Assembly (NCBI GenBank): GCA_041669225.1
Contig: JBAYBO010000052.1
Coordinates: 1 to 6,943 of the forward strand
Source of the DNA: UBA1424 sp041669225
GTDB lineage: Bacteria; Bacillota_I; Bacilli_A; RFN20; CAG-826
DNA length: 6,943 bases
Direction of reading: 5' to 3'
The notes below the pieces were generated by a model. It searched no databases. It saw only the letters and a program-made list of their open reading frames with translations, and was not told the origin of the DNA. Positions 5,086-6,943 of this stretch are shown here, one piece after another; position 1 is the first letter of the stretch, and each line of letters opens with the position of its first letter. Position numbers and translations under genes: made by a program.

Positions 5086-5162
5086 TGGTCGGAACGAAGG
5101 GATTCGAACCCTCGACCTCTTGGTCCCGAACCAAGCGCACTACCAAGCTGTGCTACGTCCCG
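5086..5162 (-). tRNA. tRNA-Pro (anticodon CGG)
   Basis: A complete 77-nt cloverleaf on the minus strand. Acceptor CGGGACG pairs with CGTTCCG, the anticodon stem CTTGG/CCAAG encloses loop TTCGGGA with anticodon CGG (plus-strand 5126-5128), and the T arm GAGGG/CCCTT encloses TTCGAAT. Discriminator A is followed by encoded CCA (5086-5088). The C1-G72 first pair is typical of bacterial tRNA-Pro. It reads CCG. Confidence 0.97.
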
Positions 5163-5180
5163 AGTTGACCGCAACTACCT

Positions 5181-5208
5181 ATTATAATGATTTTTAATCA
5201 AAGTTAAA
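5181..5208 (-). promoter_or_regulatory. promoter of tRNA-Pro overlapping the polC end
   Basis: A perfect TATAAT (5181-5186) lies on the minus strand between the polC stop codon and tRNA-Pro; its start would be about 12 nt before the mature tRNA. A weak -35 candidate TTTAAC (5203-5208, 16-bp spacer) lies inside the last codons of polC. No terminator separates polC from the tRNA, so read-through may also contribute. Confidence 0.5.
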
Positions 5209-6943
5209 TTCAAATATCGAAATTTGGTTGGTATCTCCGTAATCGTCTAAAACCCCAAGCTTGGTTAATTGCTCTAAGTTCGTGTTATTTAGCTTCGTTC
5301 GCGACATTAAATCTTCCTTAGAAATAAACACACCGTTTTTGCGAGCTTCAATCACCGAATAAGCGGCTGACTCGCCCAAACCATCAAGAATGTTGAAGGG
5401 GGGGATAAGCACTCCGCGTTCATGATCAACGGTAAAATTAACGGCATCCGATTTCATTAAATCGATATTGCCGAACTTAAAGCCTCGTTCAAGCATTTCA
5501 ATAGCGACAATTAAAGTATCGAGAATGCCTACTTCTTTAGGCTGAATCTTTTCGTCGCGGTTAATGCTTTTGCGTCGTAATTCTTCAATTCTGGTCGTGA
5601 TCGCGTCTTCTCCATTAATCATCGTATCAAATTCATATTGCTTGCTGCGGACGCTGAAGAAGACGGCATAAAACTCAAGCGGATAATAAACTTTAAAGTA
5701 GCCGACGCGCACCGCCATCATCACGTAAGCAACGGCGTGAGCCTTTGGGAACAAGTATTCAATCTTATTGCATGAGGATATGTAATAGTCCGGAATGTTA
5801 TGCGCCCGCATAACTTTTTCAAATTCTGGAGCGACGCCGCGCCCTTTACGAACTGATTCCATAATTGTGAAAGCGATTTTTGGCTCGATGCCCCTACTAA
5901 TTAAATATGCCATGATGTCATCGCGGCAGCCGATAACGTCTTTAAGCGCTAATATTTTACGATCGAAAAGAACTTCGAGGTTATTAGCCCAGACATTTGT
6001 ACCATGCGTTAAACCAGAAATGATAACGAGTTCAGCGAATGTCCGAGGGCGTGCTTTTCTTAAAACACCGCGGACAAAATCCGTGCCGAATTCCGGAATT
6101 GCCAAAGCCCCCGTTTCGACTTTTAAATAATTGTTTTTGCGGTTAAAAATGGCATCGCTAGAAAAGATTGATATTACCTTTGTATCATCCATCGGAATAT
6201 CTTCAACATTGATATTTGTCATCTCACACATCATCTTCAAGGCGAGAGGATCAACGTGACCTAAAAGGTCAAGTTTAAGAAGTGAATCGTGAATTGCCCG
6301 ATAATCAAAATGCGTCGTCTTCCACGTCGAAGCCTTGTCATCAGCAGGATACTGCACAGGAGTAAAATCATAGACATCCTTATCGTTAGGAATGACCATG
6401 ATGCCACCCGGATGCTGACCGGTCGTTTTTTTAACACCGGTAAGATGCGAAGCCAAATAAGAGATTTCCGCCCGTGGGACGGTATTTAAGTCGCGGCCAA
6501 GACGTTCAAAATAACCGCGAACATAACCAAAAGCCGTCTTATCGGCTGTCGTGCCTATTGTTCCGGCACGGAAGACATTATTCTCACCAAGCAACACCTT
6601 TGTATAATCATGAGCCCGGGCTTGATAGTCACTGGGGAAATTTAAATCAATGTCCGGAATCTTTTCGGCATTAAAACCTAGGAAAGTCTCAAATGGTATA
6701 TCTTGACCATCTTTAATATATTTTGTTCCGCAGACGGGACAATTCTTATCAGGCAAATCGTAACCCGAGGCATATTTGCTGTCTTGTCCAAATTCTGAGT
6801 TTTTACAACTGGGACAGCGGTAATGAGGTTTTAATGGATTAACTTCAGTGATGTGAGACATCGTCGCGGCGAATGATGATCCGACCGAACCACGACTACC
6901 GACTAAATAGCCATCTTCTTTGGATTTCGCAATAATCTTATGA
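5194..6943 (-). CDS. polC: DNA polymerase III alpha subunit, Gram-positive type PolC, C-terminal part (runs off window)
   Basis: The reading frame is open to the right edge; 582 codons are visible of a protein usually about 1,400-1,450 long. Visible order: palm motif YLVGSRGSVGSSF (about 6873-6909); a four-Cys zinc site CPSC...CPVC as in PolC; GQDIPFETFLGF; the catalytic pair in PDIDLNF (Asp codons 6652-6654 and 6646-6648); RAGTIGTTADKTA; TTGQHPGGIMVIP; the third catalytic Asp in KLDLLGH (6268-6270); GIPEFGT-like IPEFGTDF; SGLTHGTNVW; GCRDDIM; FPKAHAVAYVMMAVR of the fingers; and the helix-hairpin-helix end IPPFNILDGLG, finishing NQISIFEFNFD. PolC is the leading replicative polymerase with proofreading in low-GC Gram-positives and Mycoplasmatota; the OB, PHP and exonuclease parts lie off the window. 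All three catalytic aspartates are intact. The Met codon at 6861 is internal, within the palm. Gene end is followed by tRNA-Pro. Confidence 0.98.
   Translation of the reverse strand, partial: HKIIAKSKEDGYLVGSRGSVGSSFAATMSHITEVNPLKPHYRCPSCKNSEFGQDSKYASGYDLPDKNCPVCGTKYIKDGQDIPFETFLGFNAEKIPDIDLNFPSDYQARAHDYTKVLLGENNVFRAGTIGTTADKTAFGYVRGYFERLGRDLNTVPRAEISYLASHLTGVKKTTGQHPGGIMVIPNDKDVYDFTPVQYPADDKASTWKTTHFDYRAIHDSLLKLDLLGHVDPLALKMMCEMTNINVEDIPMDDTKVISIFSSDAIFNRKNNYLKVETGALAIPEFGTDFVRGVLRKARPRTFAELVIISGLTHGTNVWANNLEVLFDRKILALKDVIGCRDDIMAYLISRGIEPKIAFTIMESVRKGRGVAPEFEKVMRAHNIPDYYISSCNKIEYLFPKAHAVAYVMMAVRVGYFKVYYPLEFYAVFFSVRSKQYEFDTMINGEDAITTRIEELRRKSINRDEKIQPKEVGILDTLIVAIEMLERGFKFGNIDLMKSDAVNFTVDHERGVLIPPFNILDGLGESAAYSVIEARKNGVFISKEDLMSRTKLNNTNLEQLTKLGVLDDYGDTNQISIFEFNFD

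Noticed and set aside
4910..5162. tRNA genes as integration sites of a mobile element
   Set aside because: No integrase, no duplicated tRNA 3' end and no phage-like gene is visible in the window.
5795..6674. Plus-strand open frames of 66-111 codons opposite polC
   Set aside because: They are shadows of the highly conserved polC frame, lack ribosome binding sites and have no recognisable protein features.
6859..6861. ATG as the start of a short polymerase-like protein
   Set aside because: The frame stays open upstream and encodes the conserved PolC stretch YLVGSRGSVGSSF, so this Met is internal and the gene simply continues off the window.

Overview
This is a low-GC stretch of bacterial DNA that looks like a Bacillota/Mycoplasmatota-type chromosome. 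The evidence is a Gram-positive-type PolC replicative polymerase, tRNA genes with encoded CCA ends, an AGGAGG-type ribosome binding site before some genes, and U-tailed hairpin terminators. Tryptophan codons at conserved positions are TGG, and no in-frame TGA is needed, so the standard code fits and a Mycoplasma-type code is not indicated. The tRNAs for the minor codons AGG and CCG argue against a minimal tRNA set. A fermentative, host- or gut-associated low-GC bacterium is plausible, but the species cannot be named from this window.

Layout, left to right. At 1-1086 (minus strand) a formate/nitrite-transporter-family channel gene is followed after 47 bp by the start of a GH13 alpha-glucosidase gene that runs off the left edge; they look co-transcribed. 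At 1180-1959 (minus) is an XRE-type regulator with a beta-like linker and membrane segments, with its own terminator and a dyad-containing promoter. At 2177-3814 (minus) is a secreted, membrane-anchored surface protein with three ~82-residue repeats and one InlB-like B-repeat. At 3913-4692, divergently transcribed, is a MerR-family regulator with a BmrR/GyrI-like effector domain; it is the only plus-strand gene. At 4693-4909 there is no gene, only an AT palindrome and a terminator. At 4910-5162 (minus) are tRNA-Arg(CCT) and tRNA-Pro(CGG). From 5194 to the right edge (minus) is the C-terminal part of polC.

How the parts may work together. The right half is core housekeeping DNA: polC and two tRNAs, each tRNA with an apparent promoter and terminator of its own. 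The left half is accessory: carbohydrate hydrolysis, small-anion transport, a membrane-tethered regulator and a surface adhesin-like protein facing a ligand-sensing MerR regulator. The most interesting spot is the 98-bp gap between the surface-protein gene and the merR-like gene. Two perfect TATAAT boxes point outwards there, 16 bp apart, so that each falls in the expected -35 region of the other promoter. That predicts mutually exclusive transcription and makes the surface protein the natural candidate target of the MerR protein. I see no CRISPR array, transposase, integrase or phage gene, and no clear-cut new defence or mobile system.
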